Assembly (NCBI RefSeq): GCF_037976825.1
Contig: NZ_CP150269.1
Location: 7,109,501-7,173,500 of the forward strand
Origin: Paenibacillus sp. FSL K6-1330
GTDB lineage: Bacteria > Bacillota > Bacilli > Paenibacillales > Paenibacillaceae
Length of the DNA stretch: 64,000 nt
Reading direction: 5' to 3'
The first letter of the stretch is position 1. Each line of letters begins with the position of its first letter. Made by a program: the position numbers and the translations under genes. This document shows positions 16,979 to 24,756 of the stretch, piece after piece. The notes under the pieces were generated by a model that ran no database searches, was not told the DNA's origin, and saw nothing but the letters and a program-made list of their open reading frames with translations.

Positions 16979-17797
16979 CTATTCATTGTTAACAAACTTG
17001 AAGTCGCGAATCGTTCCGCACCGGATAAACCCGATATTTTGGTACAATCGATTGGAGTCCGGGTTGACCTGATCGGCATACAGCATGGGTACCAAACCGT
17101 CCTGCAGCAGACGAAGTCCAAGGTCTGCAACCAGGGCGCTGGCATACCCTTTTTTCCGTTCAGCCCTCGGCGTGTATACTGCGTTTATGCGACCGTGCCT
17201 TGGCGAACGGTGTGCAAGATTAGCCATCGAGACCGCTTTGTCGCCAGATATCCATAAATACAACCCGCCCTGCTGAATGAGTCGCTGCGCTGTCTCGACT
17301 TGGCTTGCCGCATTCGCGCGGACCCCATAAGCATCCTCCGAAAATCCAACCAGAAACCGGGCCACCTGCTGCGTATCTTCTTCAGCGGCCTGCCTGATCG
17401 CGCCCTCGACAAAATGAGGAGGCTCCACAGCGGGGGCATGATAAGACTCCATCGTCATATGATGACGGTAGGTCCCTTGACGCTCCTCTACATAACAACG
17501 TGCAAACTGCTCTGCCACACCCGGCTCCCCGGTCACCCCAGGCAGGGTCACCGCTTCAAGCTCGCTTACCAGCTCTTGGAGCAGGTGCTGCCGCTTATCC
17601 CCGGAAACCTCCCGGGAAATCCATAACCACGCGTTCCCCCGGGGAGACTGCGCAAAGATCATCCGTCCATCCGGCGATTTCAGCCCCATGTTCTGCGGTG
17701 ACCCAGCAAGGAGATGAATCAGATTGTATGACACCTCATCCTGAATAAAATCTTCCTGGTACAGCACCTCGTCCTGAGGCATCAATTTCGCAAGCAT
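16979..17797 (-). CDS. GNAT-family N-acetyltransferase under T-box control
   Basis: 272 aa. The C-terminal half (about 130-270) is a GNAT fold: acetyl-CoA loop RAERKKGYASALVADL and motif B NPDSNRLYQNIGF. The N-terminal half is a less typical extension, perhaps a degenerate second GNAT domain. ATG 17797 is chosen over GTG 17803 by spacing from AGAGGAG. The gene is alone behind a complete T-box leader (17835-18113), so it is induced when one aminoacyl-tRNA is scarce. The substrate is unknown; control by tRNA charging suggests an amino acid or amino-acid analogue. Confidence 0.85.
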   Translation of the reverse strand: MLAKLMPQDEVLYQEDFIQDEVSYNLIHLLAGSPQNMGLKSPDGRMIFAQSPRGNAWLWISREVSGDKRQHLLQELVSELEAVTLPGVTGEPGVAEQFARCYVEERQGTYRHHMTMESYHAPAVEPPHFVEGAIRQAAEEDTQQVARFLVGFSEDAYGVRANAASQVETAQRLIQQGGLYLWISGDKAVSMANLAHRSPRHGRINAVYTPRAERKKGYASALVADLGLRLLQDGLVPMLYADQVNPDSNRLYQNIGFIRCGTIRDFKFVNNE

Positions 17798-17834
17798 ACG
17801 CACACTCCTCTCTTTTCCATGGTCTAAAGGAACA

Positions 17835-18113
17835 CAAAAAAGCCCCGTCCCTTGTAGGGACGGAGCCTTGTCTCCGCGTTACCACCCTGATTCGCACCGG
17901 TCAAGCCGGTACGCACTCTCGTCATCATCCATCAATGATGCCCCATGGTAACGGCAGGGAATACCGGATACGCCTCAAGTTATAAACGATCGGCGGATCT
18001 GCTCCGAGGTGATGGCCATACATCGCCGCTGACTGCTTCGCACCACCCAGCAGTTCTCTGATTCAGCTTCCACTTGCGACCCTGGCGTCCTCATCCTAGC
18101 ATTTCCGAAAAAT
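17835..18113 (-). promoter_or_regulatory. T-box riboswitch leader for the GNAT gene
   Basis: The minus-strand RNA carries the T-box sequence AGGGTGGTAACGC (17888-17876) and, straight after, a terminator hairpin CCGTCCCT/AGGGACGG with a U6 tail (17842-17866, tail 17836-17841). Upstream lie long stem-I-like segments with a distal helix CTGCT/AGCAG. An uncharged tRNA would stabilise the antiterminator and switch on the acetyltransferase. I could not fix the specifier codon with confidence; several frames fit the internal loop between about 18013 and 18035. Confidence 0.9.
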
Positions 18114-18120
18114 TTAACTC

Positions 18121-18150
18121 AGTTTACTCCCAGCAGCATCCAGCTGTCAA
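18121..18150 (-). promoter_or_regulatory. SigA-type promoter of the T-box transcript
   Basis: Minus strand TTGACA (18150-18145), 18-bp spacer, TAAACT (18126-18121). It places the transcript start near 18114, just before the T-box stem I. Confidence 0.65.
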
Positions 18151-18176
18151 GCCCGATTCCACATATGAAGAAATGC

Positions 18177-18713
18177 TTATTTGTTATTAAAACGGAAGAC
18201 CAGCATATCCCCTTTTTCCGGATGGACGCCTTCATGCTCCGTATATCTTCCGCCCGTGTACGTGTTCAACGTCTTGCGCCAAAAAATCTGGGTACTCATA
18301 TTGCGCTCGGTCGGATTCGTTTGCAGCTCCCATGCACCTTGGAACTGATCGAACACAAGCTCAGCCGCTCGTTGGGCTACACCTTGTCTTCGAAAAGTCC
18401 GAAGCACAAAAAAATCATTCAAGTAGTACTGAATATTCGGCGATGGAATGTACGGGGTGGTCGCCACCAGGGCCAACCCTGCCGCGATACCATCTACAGA
18501 GATCAGATAAGGAAAAAGAACCGATGGCTGCTCCCACCACATATCGAGCTGCTTGCTCTGTTCGCTTAAGGTCGGCACATCCTCTTTTTCAAATACACCG
18601 AACTGGTTAGGACGGACCCCCCATATCTCAGCAATGTCATGCAAGTACAGTGGATAGATGTTATGCAGAATAAATGACTGTTCCTTCGGGCATAAACGTA
18701 CCTCAATATTCAC
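18177..18713 (-). CDS. GNAT-family acetyltransferase
   Basis: 178 aa single-domain GNAT protein; acetyl-CoA pyrophosphate loop RTFRRQGVAQRAAELVF near residue 110, preceded by the beta-4 strand of YYLNDFFVLR. Start GTG 18713 is chosen because GGGAGGGG lies 7 bases before it; TTG 18719 is too near. It resembles COG5628-type predicted acetyltransferases. Its stop is 27 bp before the promoter of the T-box transcript on the same strand, so it is a separate unit. Substrate unknown. Confidence 0.82.
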   Translation of the reverse strand: MNIEVRLCPKEQSFILHNIYPLYLHDIAEIWGVRPNQFGVFEKEDVPTLSEQSKQLDMWWEQPSVLFPYLISVDGIAAGLALVATTPYIPSPNIQYYLNDFFVLRTFRRQGVAQRAAELVFDQFQGAWELQTNPTERNMSTQIFWRKTLNTYTGGRYTEHEGVHPEKGDMLVFRFNNK

Positions 18714-18926
18714 GGTCAATCCCCTCCCTAAATGAATGATGTATGTTAAGTTTAGTATGTCTAGGATAACATATTTACTCTTCCAAGAGGTTTACAGGTA
18801 TGTAAATTGCGTTACGAATGTAGTAAAAATCTGTTAACCTTACTTCTTATTTCACCATGATTTCATTATATGTCCTACAGCTCATCCAAAATAATGTTGA
18901 ATTCTGTTAATTTATATCATGCAAAG

Positions 18927-18958
18927 AGCCAACCGAATGTATGCATCGGTTGGCTTGT
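18927..18958. terminator. Hairpin terminator downstream of the macrolide phosphotransferase gene
   Basis: Perfect 10-bp stem AGCCAACCGA/TCGGTTGGCT, about 75 bp past the mph stop; the minus-strand tail is CTCTTT. The remainder of the 318-bp gap 18714-19031 is AT-rich and shows no open frame or further structure that I can support. Confidence 0.6.
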
Positions 18959-19031
18959 AGTTTTCTAGAGAGCTGTATTCAGTGGGTTTGCCGTCTCACC
19001 AAACAGCATAAAATTCCTGGCCGACAATCTC

Positions 19032-19973
19032 CTAGTTCGAGGAGGCTTCCTCCGTCAATCCTAGGGCATTCCGCGCCATCGTCAGATACTCTTCCTGACC
19101 CGTCAGGAGAGCGAACTGGGCAATCAGCACGGGATAGGCGGCATGCTGCTCGACAATATGATCAAACATGCGCGGCCACACCTTTCCTCCGGCTTGTTCA
19201 TACCGGTCCAACAGGACGCGGAGATTATGCTCGCCATAAATGGCGTAGTATAACACGAAGTCTTTGGCGGGACTTGCTACCTCCGACTCCGTCCAATCCA
19301 AGAGCCCGGTAACCTGCACGCGCTCATTAATCAGGATATGCGGGGGATGAAGATCGCCATGGATGAGGGCAGAATGCGTTGGCCAATAGGAATCCTCTTC
19401 CAGCCATTTCTGCCATCTTTCCCACAGCGCATCGGAGACGCCCAGACGGTTCTTGATGTCTTCCATATTTCGCGCCGTCTCTTCACGAACCTCTTGGGGA
19501 CTCTTCACCCGCAGACCTGCGGCTCTCGCCTCATCATGATCGACGCCATGCAAGGAAACCAGCGCCTCAGCTAATGAGCGGACAAATCCGTCACTCGGAT
19601 TCTCATGATCCATATTCCATGCATAGCCTTCGGAGCTGACGGAAGCGGCCGGCTCCCCACTAAGCAGCGGGTAGGCGATGAGCTCCGGCGTATAAATCCG
19701 CCAATCTGGTACATCAACCGGAAGGTAGGATGGGATCAGCTTCAGGACCCGGGCTTCGTTATCAGCCCTTTCCAGCACATCCGATCGTCTCGGTTTGCGC
19801 AGAATCCACCGTTCTCCGGTCCCTGCTTCCTCTGCGAATCCAACAAGGAAATCCATGCCGGATTCATTCATTTCAATTCCCTCCGGATTCAAATTCACCC
19901 CGTGTTTCCTGGCAATCTCCAGCATCTCTTGTATCACTTGTATATAATCATCATTTGGTTTTGCTATTGTCAT
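19032..19973 (-). CDS. mph: Macrolide 2'-phosphotransferase
   Basis: Phosphorylates the 2'-hydroxyl of 14- to 16-membered macrolides with GTP, preventing ribosome binding. 313 aa, the usual Mph length, with the APH-fold motifs LIHGDLHPPHILIN (catalytic Asp and Asn) and LLDWTESEVASPAKDF (metal-binding Asp), and an N-terminal RKPRRSDVLERADNEARVL lysine/glutamate region. Related chromosomal genes are known as intrinsic resistance in Bacillus and Paenibacillus. There are no mobile-element genes beside it, so it looks resident. Two terminator-like structures and a possible leader peptide lie upstream (20008-20316), suggesting inducible attenuation. Confidence 0.9.
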   Translation of the reverse strand: MTIAKPNDDYIQVIQEMLEIARKHGVNLNPEGIEMNESGMDFLVGFAEEAGTGERWILRKPRRSDVLERADNEARVLKLIPSYLPVDVPDWRIYTPELIAYPLLSGEPAASVSSEGYAWNMDHENPSDGFVRSLAEALVSLHGVDHDEARAAGLRVKSPQEVREETARNMEDIKNRLGVSDALWERWQKWLEEDSYWPTHSALIHGDLHPPHILINERVQVTGLLDWTESEVASPAKDFVLYYAIYGEHNLRVLLDRYEQAGGKVWPRMFDHIVEQHAAYPVLIAQFALLTGQEEYLTMARNALGLTEEASSN

Positions 19974-20007
19974 AAGGAATCAATCCCCTTCCATATTTCA
20001 TTGCATC

Positions 20008-20088
20008 CTAGCCGTCATAACAACAAAAAAAGCACAGGCATCGAGCTGCCTGTGCTGGGTAACCGGAACGGGTTCTATAGCTGTCCAC
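20008..20088 (-). CDS. Possible 26-aa leader peptide of mph with an Arg-Thr-Arg motif
   Basis: An open frame from GTG 20088 to TAG 20010-20008 encodes MDSYRTRSGYPAQ followed by AARCLCFFCCYDG. AGGA lies 4 bases before the GTG. Residues 5-7 are Arg-Thr-Arg, which fits the +X+ motif at which macrolide-bound ribosomes are known to stall. The frame runs straight through the terminator hairpin at 20025-20056. The weak ribosome site and the absence of a second example make this tentative. Confidence 0.35.
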   Translation of the reverse strand: MDSYRTRSGYPAQAARCLCFFCCYDG

Positions 20089-20094
20089 CGTTCC
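20025..20094 (-). terminator. Terminator/attenuator upstream of mph
   Basis: Minus strand: first a hairpin GGAACGG/CCGTTCC (20094-20088 with 20071-20065), then a perfect 10-bp stem AGCACAGGCA/TGCCTGTGCT (20056-20047 with 20040-20031) followed by a T-run. The distance to the mph ATG is about 50 bp, so the structure sits in the mph 5' leader rather than at the end of a distant gene. Either attenuation of mph or a plain insulator is possible. Confidence 0.6.
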
Positions 20095-20198
20095 TGGAAT
20101 GCCTAATCTAAATACACATCCAAATAAAACAGGAAGGTGAAAACACCGTTATCCCACAAATGAATAGACGTGTATTTCTATAGACATATCATAAAAAT

Positions 20199-20316
20199 GG
20201 GTTACGTAAAAAAGACGGACCCATCCCGATTACCCTGCATCTGTGCAGGTCTCTTTAGCGCTATTTCATTAGCCGCGAAAAGATCTCAATCGGGAATAAT
20301 CCAACATACGTAACCC
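20199..20316 (-). ncRNA. Nested inverted repeats forming a three-way-junction-like structure
   Basis: Outer arms GGGTTACGTA/TACGTAACCC (20199-20208, 20307-20316) enclose an 8-bp helix TCCCGATT/AATCGGGA (20224-20231, 20288-20295). That helix closes two hairpins: CCTGCA/TGCAGG (20234-20249) and a longer one pairing TCTTT, GCG and CTA with TAG, CGC and AAAGA (20252-20283). On the minus strand the helix is followed by six T. It could be an elaborate terminator of the DUF6509 gene, a regulatory RNA or a MITE-like element. I do not recognise a riboswitch class. Nothing else is evident in the rest of the 505-bp gap 19974-20478 apart from the mph leader. Confidence 0.45.
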
Positions 20317-20478
20317 TCCGTTCATCATAAGTTGTGTTTAACTTTACCAAAACCATCAATAGTCTGCAAGACCTGTTACGGCAATATTTCCACTTTCCAT
20401 GGAAGAAGCTCCGTAATGATTCAGCACAGCATGACCAAGTCAACCCGCAAGTGCTTGTTTCTCATCTTCCGGCTCTAT

Positions 20479-20769
20479 TTACGCTTCCTGCAAATGCTCT
20501 TTGCAAAAAGTCATGAGTTCTTCCTCTTCCTCGGGCTCCATATCGAAGTCCAGGTACTGGTCCGTTGTCCGCTCATAGAAGTCGTACTTTACAATGCGCG
20601 AACGCTCCTCATCATCCAGGTAAATCACTCTCAAATAGACGCCATGCTCCGAATAAAGCTCATCGTCCTCCGGCACGTCCAAATCACATACAAACTCAAA
20701 GCGTTTGCCTGTCAGGATTCCAAAGGGATCCTTCACCAATTCAACGCTGTATTCTTTGATTGTCAGCAT
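20479..20769 (-). CDS. Small acidic protein, DUF6509-like
   Basis: 96 aa, strongly acidic at the C-terminus (MEPEEEEELMTF). It starts MLTIKEYSVELVKDPFGILTG, characteristic of the DUF6509 family of short Bacillales proteins with no assigned function. ATG 20769 follows GGATGGGAAT. The gap to the next upstream gene on the same strand is 102 bp. No membrane segment, signal peptide or catalytic motif is visible. Confidence 0.7.
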   Translation of the reverse strand: MLTIKEYSVELVKDPFGILTGKRFEFVCDLDVPEDDELYSEHGVYLRVIYLDDEERSRIVKYDFYERTTDQYLDFDMEPEEEEELMTFCKEHLQEA

Positions 20770-20871
20770 ATTCCCATCCTTTCTATCACTCTATTCATTA
20801 TACACAACAGCGCATTTTTGGGCCGGGCAGCCAATATCAATATACCCGAGCTACCGTATGCAAGCCGACCT

Positions 20872-21342
20872 TCATTTATCGTCCTCTTGACCCGTCCGTT
20901 CTTTCCCCTTCGCGGTTGCTGCAAACGATCTGGTCATGGACTTGATCAACTCCACTTTACGGTAGCGCATGGCCGACCAATCCTCATCGATAGCGATTTG
21001 CCGAACAGGCTCATAGCCTTCGTCAGCAAGAATGCCCGTAATGCTCTCCCGGCTGCAATCGGAGTTCCTGTAGGTCTTGGATGATTTCTTGGGATAACAC
21101 AGCCACAGCAGGCCGTTGTCAGTCACGGAGCTAGCTGCGATCTGGGCTAACCGCTGCAATTCCTCATTGCTTGTCCCGAAAGCTTGCACAAAATCGTAAG
21201 GTACTTGCTCAGGCTCCTTATGGACTTCCCCTTGCAGGGAATTGATGACCTCATGATAAGCCTGTGGCGCGTTTAGCATCAGAACCGGCTGGCCGAGGTC
21301 TTTGAATTGCAGCTTTTTGACGGTTGGATGTGTCTCCAGCAT
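20872..21342 (-). CDS. Conserved hypothetical protein (DUF3052-like)
   Basis: 156 aa soluble protein. It contains a central Rossmann-like stretch with LLWLCYPKKSSKTYRNSD and a C-terminal segment DEDWSAMRYRKVELIKSM, an arrangement reminiscent of DUF3052 proteins, which look like degenerate methyltransferase folds; this assignment is by resemblance only. It lies 149 bp downstream of the RlmN-type gene on the same strand and could share its transcript. The lysine-rich tail may be disordered. Confidence 0.6.
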   Translation of the reverse strand: MLETHPTVKKLQFKDLGQPVLMLNAPQAYHEVINSLQGEVHKEPEQVPYDFVQAFGTSNEELQRLAQIAASSVTDNGLLWLCYPKKSSKTYRNSDCSRESITGILADEGYEPVRQIAIDEDWSAMRYRKVELIKSMTRSFAATAKGKERTGQEDDK

Positions 21343-21491
21343 GTTTAAGTTTCATTCCTCTCGATTCGATTGTAATATAAAGCACTTCGGACACCTTATT
21401 AAGAAGAGCATACCCATATGAGTGGGTACGCCCTTTCAACTGGCCAATCCATATGGCGGAAAAATCCACCTGAGATTGCACGTTATTCTTG

Positions 21492-22553
21492 TTACTGCGC
21501 TTTCTTAATCTGCTTGCTTCGCAGCTGCCCGCAGGCCGCATCGATGTCGGTTCCATGCTCCAGGCGAACGCTGCAGCTAATGCCTTGTTTTTTTAAGGTA
21601 TCATAAAAAGAGGTGATCGATTCTTTCGTGCTGCGCTGATACTGGCTGTGCTCATCTACCGGGTTGTACGGAATGAGGTTCACATTCGCCAGATTGCGTC
21701 GCTTGCCAACAAGCTCTGCCAGCTCGAGCGCATGCTCAGGCTGATCGTTTACATCCTTCAACAGAATGTACTCCAGCGTGATGCGACGATTCGTTTTTTC
21801 CAGATAATAATCAATCGCTGCCATCAGCTTCTCGATCGGAATCGCCTTGTTAATCTTCATAATGCGGGTCCGGATCTCGTCATTCGGCGCATGCAGGGAG
21901 ATGGCCAGATTTACGCCCAGATCGCTGTCCGCGAACTCGATGATTTTGTTAGCCAGTCCGCTGGTCGATACCGTAATATGACGGGGACCGATGGCAAGCC
22001 CCTTATGTTCCTTGATCACGCGAATGAAATCCGACATGTTCTCATAATTATCAAACGGCTCCCCGATCCCCATCACTACGAGATGGCTGACCCGCTCGCT
22101 TTTGCCTTTTTGATCCAAGTGAAGCTGAACCTGCATGACCTGTTCCACAATTTCCGCTGCGGATAAATCTCGGCTTTTCTTCAGCAGACCGCTGGCGCAG
22201 AAGCTGCAGCCGATGTTGCAGCCGACCTGGGTGGTCACACAGACCGATAAACCGAATTTATGCCGCATCAATACAGTCTCAATCAGGTTGCCGTCCACCA
22301 GCTTGAACAGGAACTTAACCGTTCCGTCCAGAGATTCCTGCTTGGTATGCTCCTCCAAGGTCAGAATCGTATAATGCTCCGCAAGCAGTTGCAAGCACTC
22401 CGGATGCACATCCGTCATATCGGAAAAAGCGGTGACCCGCTTCCGATACAGCCACTCCCATACCTGTGTTGCCCGAAACTTTTTATGTCCACGCTCGCCA
22501 AGCCAAGCTGTCAACTGATCTAATGTTAATCCATAAATGGATGGTTTGTTCAT
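21492..22553 (-). CDS. RlmN-type radical SAM 23S rRNA/tRNA adenine C2 methyltransferase
   Basis: 353 aa. Radical SAM cluster motif CNIGCSFC with Cys112, Cys116 and Cys119, SAM motif GIGEPFDN, and the C-terminal methyl-carrying Cys341 in [11 protein letters not shown]. RlmN adds a methyl at C2 of A2503 of 23S rRNA; Cfr adds one at C8 of the same base. GIGEPFDN and [10 protein letters not shown] favour RlmN over Cfr. The gene is not in the usual Bacillales rlmN-prpC-prkC setting and may be a second copy. It stands 1.5 kb upstream of a macrolide phosphotransferase gene on the same strand. ATG 22553 follows AGAGGAC. Confidence 0.88.
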   Translation of the reverse strand: MNKPSIYGLTLDQLTAWLGERGHKKFRATQVWEWLYRKRVTAFSDMTDVHPECLQLLAEHYTILTLEEHTKQESLDGTVKFLFKLVDGNLIETVLMRHKFGLSVCVTTQVGCNIGCSFCASGLLKKSRDLSAAEIVEQVMQVQLHLDQKGKSERVSHLVVMGIGEPFDNYENMSDFIRVIKEHKGLAIGPRHITVSTSGLANKIIEFADSDLGVNLAISLHAPNDEIRTRIMKINKAIPIEKLMAAIDYYLEKTNRRITLEYILLKDVNDQPEHALELAELVGKRRNLANVNLIPYNPVDEHSQYQRSTKESITSFYDTLKKQGISCSVRLEHGTDIDAACGQLRSKQIKKAQ

Positions 22554-22693
22554 TGATTGGTCCTCTTTCTATTCATAGTCCACTCCTTATTGTCCCAAAA
22601 TTCCGAAGCGAACACAAGGGGAGTTATAGGCAATTCACGCTTCTTGTACGTAAATAGGATTGACATATCCAATAAATACCTTTAACACAAACC

Positions 22694-22753
22694 AAACACA
22701 CCTCCCATGAAACCACCCGGATTATTTCCGTACATTTCATAAGAGGTGTGTTT
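22694..22753. terminator. Imperfect hairpin, possible terminator
   Basis: Outer arms AAACACACCTC (22694-22704) and GAGGTGTGTTT (22743-22753) and inner ATGAAA/TTTCAT. It lies between the RlmN gene start and the metallophosphoesterase stop, beside the short repeat at 22763. The tail is T-rich on the plus strand; on the minus strand it could end the phosphoesterase transcript. Confidence 0.4.
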
Positions 22754-22762
22754 TTACTATTG

Positions 22763-22821
22763 GTGTGTGTTCAAAAAGGTCGATTTTCAGCACCGAAGCT
22801 TATGCTTTTTTGAACAACCTC
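22763..22821 (-). repeat. Short MITE-like repeat, deleted copy
   Basis: 59 bp starting GTGTGTGTTCAAAAAGG and ending TTTTTTGAACAACCTC. It shares the stretch GATTTTCAGCACCGAAGCTT and onwards to ATGC with the 255-bp element at 42351-42605, but in the opposite orientation and with the interior missing. The 5-bp sequence TATTG flanks both sides (22758-22762, 22822-22826), consistent with a target-site duplication. Confidence 0.65.
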
Positions 22822-22831
22822 TATTGTCGTA

Positions 22832-23794
22832 TTAGAGGGGCGCCCCGGGTTCATGCTTCTCCTGCTCCCGTATTTGCGAGCCGTCGCTCAGCGTAATCCA
22901 AGTGTCGAACTGCCGCTGTCCTTCATGCAGGCAAATAACCCTCGCACCACGGAGCATGCCTTCCCGGCCATATGTACCATAACCGGTAGCTCTGCCGTAA
23001 CAGAGACGGATGCCGTGCAATTCCCCCCAGTAATCATTGATATGATCATGTCCGGCAAACGTGCCCATCACATCGCCCCGCTCCAGCATGGCCGCGAACA
23101 GACCGGTATTCACTTCGGGACAGCACACTCTCTCGAACTTGCTCCCGTAGCACGTTTTCCGCTCCCAGACTTCATGATACTCCGGTAGAGGGATATGGAA
23201 AAAAGCCAATGCGGGCAGCGGATTTCCTTGATGCTTGGCGCTGTAAGCCAAGGACGCCATCTCATACCAGCGGATCTGATCGCGCCGAATCCAATCGTAC
23301 CCCGGAACAGCAGGATGTTCAGACTCTCTCCCTGAATCGAAGAAATACAGAACGGCCGCCGTGTCTTTCCCATGACTGTCGTACAACGGAATCGTATAAT
23401 TACCAACGCCGTGAACTTCTGGCGAGCCATGCTCTGCACAGTTGTAGGTGTGCTGCAGAGCTGCATTCATAAGTTCTTCACGCGTGACATCCCCCTCCGT
23501 ATCATGATTCCCGAATACGAAAGCCCAGCGGATTCCGCGTGACTCCACCGTCTTGACAACATCCTTGAAGGCCTGCACCGGATCCTGGCACTTTTTCCAG
23601 CCGGGATCGGCTTCTCCGGAATAAATGAGATCGCCCGTAAATACCACCAGATCCGGCTGCTCCAGGTCCAGTACCGTTTCCATACAGCGCCGGCTCATCT
23701 GATCCTCAGGTTCCCCATTCTTCCAATGAATATCTGTGAACTGCACAATCTTGAAGGTATGATCGTCTCCGAATCGAAGAGTTGGCTTCAACAT
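22832..23794 (-). CDS. Calcineurin-like metallophosphoesterase
   Basis: 320 aa, cytoplasmic. The dinuclear-metal motifs run in order: FTDIHW (about 18-23), VVFTGDLIYSG (about 50-60), FGNHDTEGD (about 95-103), FFHIPLPEYHEVW and GHDHINDYWG (about 249-258). The closest group appears to be the Icc/YkuE-like and plant PAP29-like phosphodiesterases. ATG 23794 is preceded by AAGGAGA. It is divergent from a DeoR-EamA-phosphodiesterase operon, and the shared region carries a dyad, so the four genes probably form one regulon acting on a phosphoester. Substrate unknown. Confidence 0.85.
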   Translation of the reverse strand: MLKPTLRFGDDHTFKIVQFTDIHWKNGEPEDQMSRRCMETVLDLEQPDLVVFTGDLIYSGEADPGWKKCQDPVQAFKDVVKTVESRGIRWAFVFGNHDTEGDVTREELMNAALQHTYNCAEHGSPEVHGVGNYTIPLYDSHGKDTAAVLYFFDSGRESEHPAVPGYDWIRRDQIRWYEMASLAYSAKHQGNPLPALAFFHIPLPEYHEVWERKTCYGSKFERVCCPEVNTGLFAAMLERGDVMGTFAGHDHINDYWGELHGIRLCYGRATGYGTYGREGMLRGARVICLHEGQRQFDTWITLSDGSQIREQEKHEPGAPL

Positions 23795-23870
23795 AACCGT
23801 CTCCTTTACATGGACATGTGGTTTTTTAATGAATTCTTGTGGTTTTATGTGTATTTTAGTGGAGGTAACG

Positions 23871-23921
23871 ACGAAAAGTCAATGATTTTTCGTTGACAAT
23901 CTCGTTTTACCAGCCTAATAT
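23871..23921 (+). promoter_or_regulatory. Promoter of the DeoR operon with abutting dyad
   Basis: TTGACA (23893-23898), 17-bp spacer, TAATAT (23916-23921): a strong SigA promoter. Directly upstream, arms ACGAAAA (23871-23877) and TTTTCGT (23887-23893) form a dyad that touches the -35 box and lies in the divergent gap, so it is a good candidate operator for the DeoR protein. Confidence 0.75.
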
Positions 23922-23982
23922 AAGATCGAATCCACATCTTCGGTCAACATCAGTCACATACAATATTGAGGTGAATGAATTT

Positions 23983-24756
23983 ATGTCTGTAACCTATGAG
24001 GAACGCAGGGGGAAGATCTTAAATCAATTGGAGCTTGAGGGCAAGGTGAAAGTCCACGCCCTTGCGGAGCAGCTGGAGGTATCCGCAGAAACGATCCGAA
24101 GGGATTTGGATCGGTTAGAGAAGGAAGGCCAGCTGCGCAAAGTTTACGGCGGCGCCGTCAAATCCCGTTCCGGGCATATTGAGCCTTCCTTCACGAGTCG
24201 TTCCCAAACATGCGCAGAGGAAAAGGCCGCGATTGGTAGACTCGCAGCTTCCCTAATTAAGGAAGGGGAGACCGTTCTGCTCGATAACGGAACAACCACG
24301 ATTGAAGTCATGCGTTATCTTAAGGACCGGTCTGATGTCACGGTCATCACCCACTCGCTGCCAGTCCTGAATCTGGCGATGGAGATTTTCCAGGGAAAGA
24401 TTATTTATATCGGCGGGGATATGGACCGGACTAAACAGGCGGCAACAGGTCCTCTGACCGAAATGCTGCTGGAACAGTTCAAGGTCAATAAAGCGTTTAT
24501 CTCGGCCGGCGGCATCTCATTAACCGATGGCATTACCGATTATGATCTGGATGAAGCCTACATATCACGAAAAATGCTGGAGCGTTCCGAGGAAGGCATC
24601 GTCCTTGCCGATCATACGAAACTCGGGGTAACCACGTTCTCGAAGCTCGCCAAACTGGAGGACATCTCCATGGTTATCACGGATCCAGGCTGTTCACAGG
24701 AATGGGTGGATAACCTGTCCGCTCGCAGCATTGAAGTCCTTATCGGACATTTCTGA
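23983..24756 (+). CDS. DeoR/GlpR-family transcriptional regulator
   Basis: 257 aa. N-terminal DeoR winged helix (MSVTYEERRGKILNQLELEG with SAETIRRDLDRLEKEGQLRK) and C-terminal DeoRC sugar-phosphate sensor domain (about 75-230) with the phosphate-binding LLDNGTTTIEVMRYL loop. ATG 23983 is chosen because GAGGTGA precedes it by 8 bases; an upstream in-frame TTG at 23893 lies in the -35 box. It begins an operon with an EamA transporter (start overlaps its stop, TGATG) and a phosphodiesterase. DeoR proteins usually sense phosphorylated sugars, which fits phosphoesterase neighbours. Confidence 0.9.
   Translation: MSVTYEERRGKILNQLELEGKVKVHALAEQLEVSAETIRRDLDRLEKEGQLRKVYGGAVKSRSGHIEPSFTSRSQTCAEEKAAIGRLAASLIKEGETVLLDNGTTTIEVMRYLKDRSDVTVITHSLPVLNLAMEIFQGKIIYIGGDMDRTKQAATGPLTEMLLEQFKVNKAFISAGGISLTDGITDYDLDEAYISRKMLERSEEGIVLADHTKLGVTTFSKLAKLEDISMVITDPGCSQEWVDNLSARSIEVLIGHF

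Noticed and set aside
20261..20443. A 60-codon minus-strand frame ending inside the three-way-junction structure
   Set aside because: No ribosome site, and the paired segments better explain the sequence there.
21492..22553. Call as a cfr resistance gene
   Set aside because: Motifs around the SAM site and substrate loop match RlmN rather than Cfr; a Cfr claim would need rRNA modification data.
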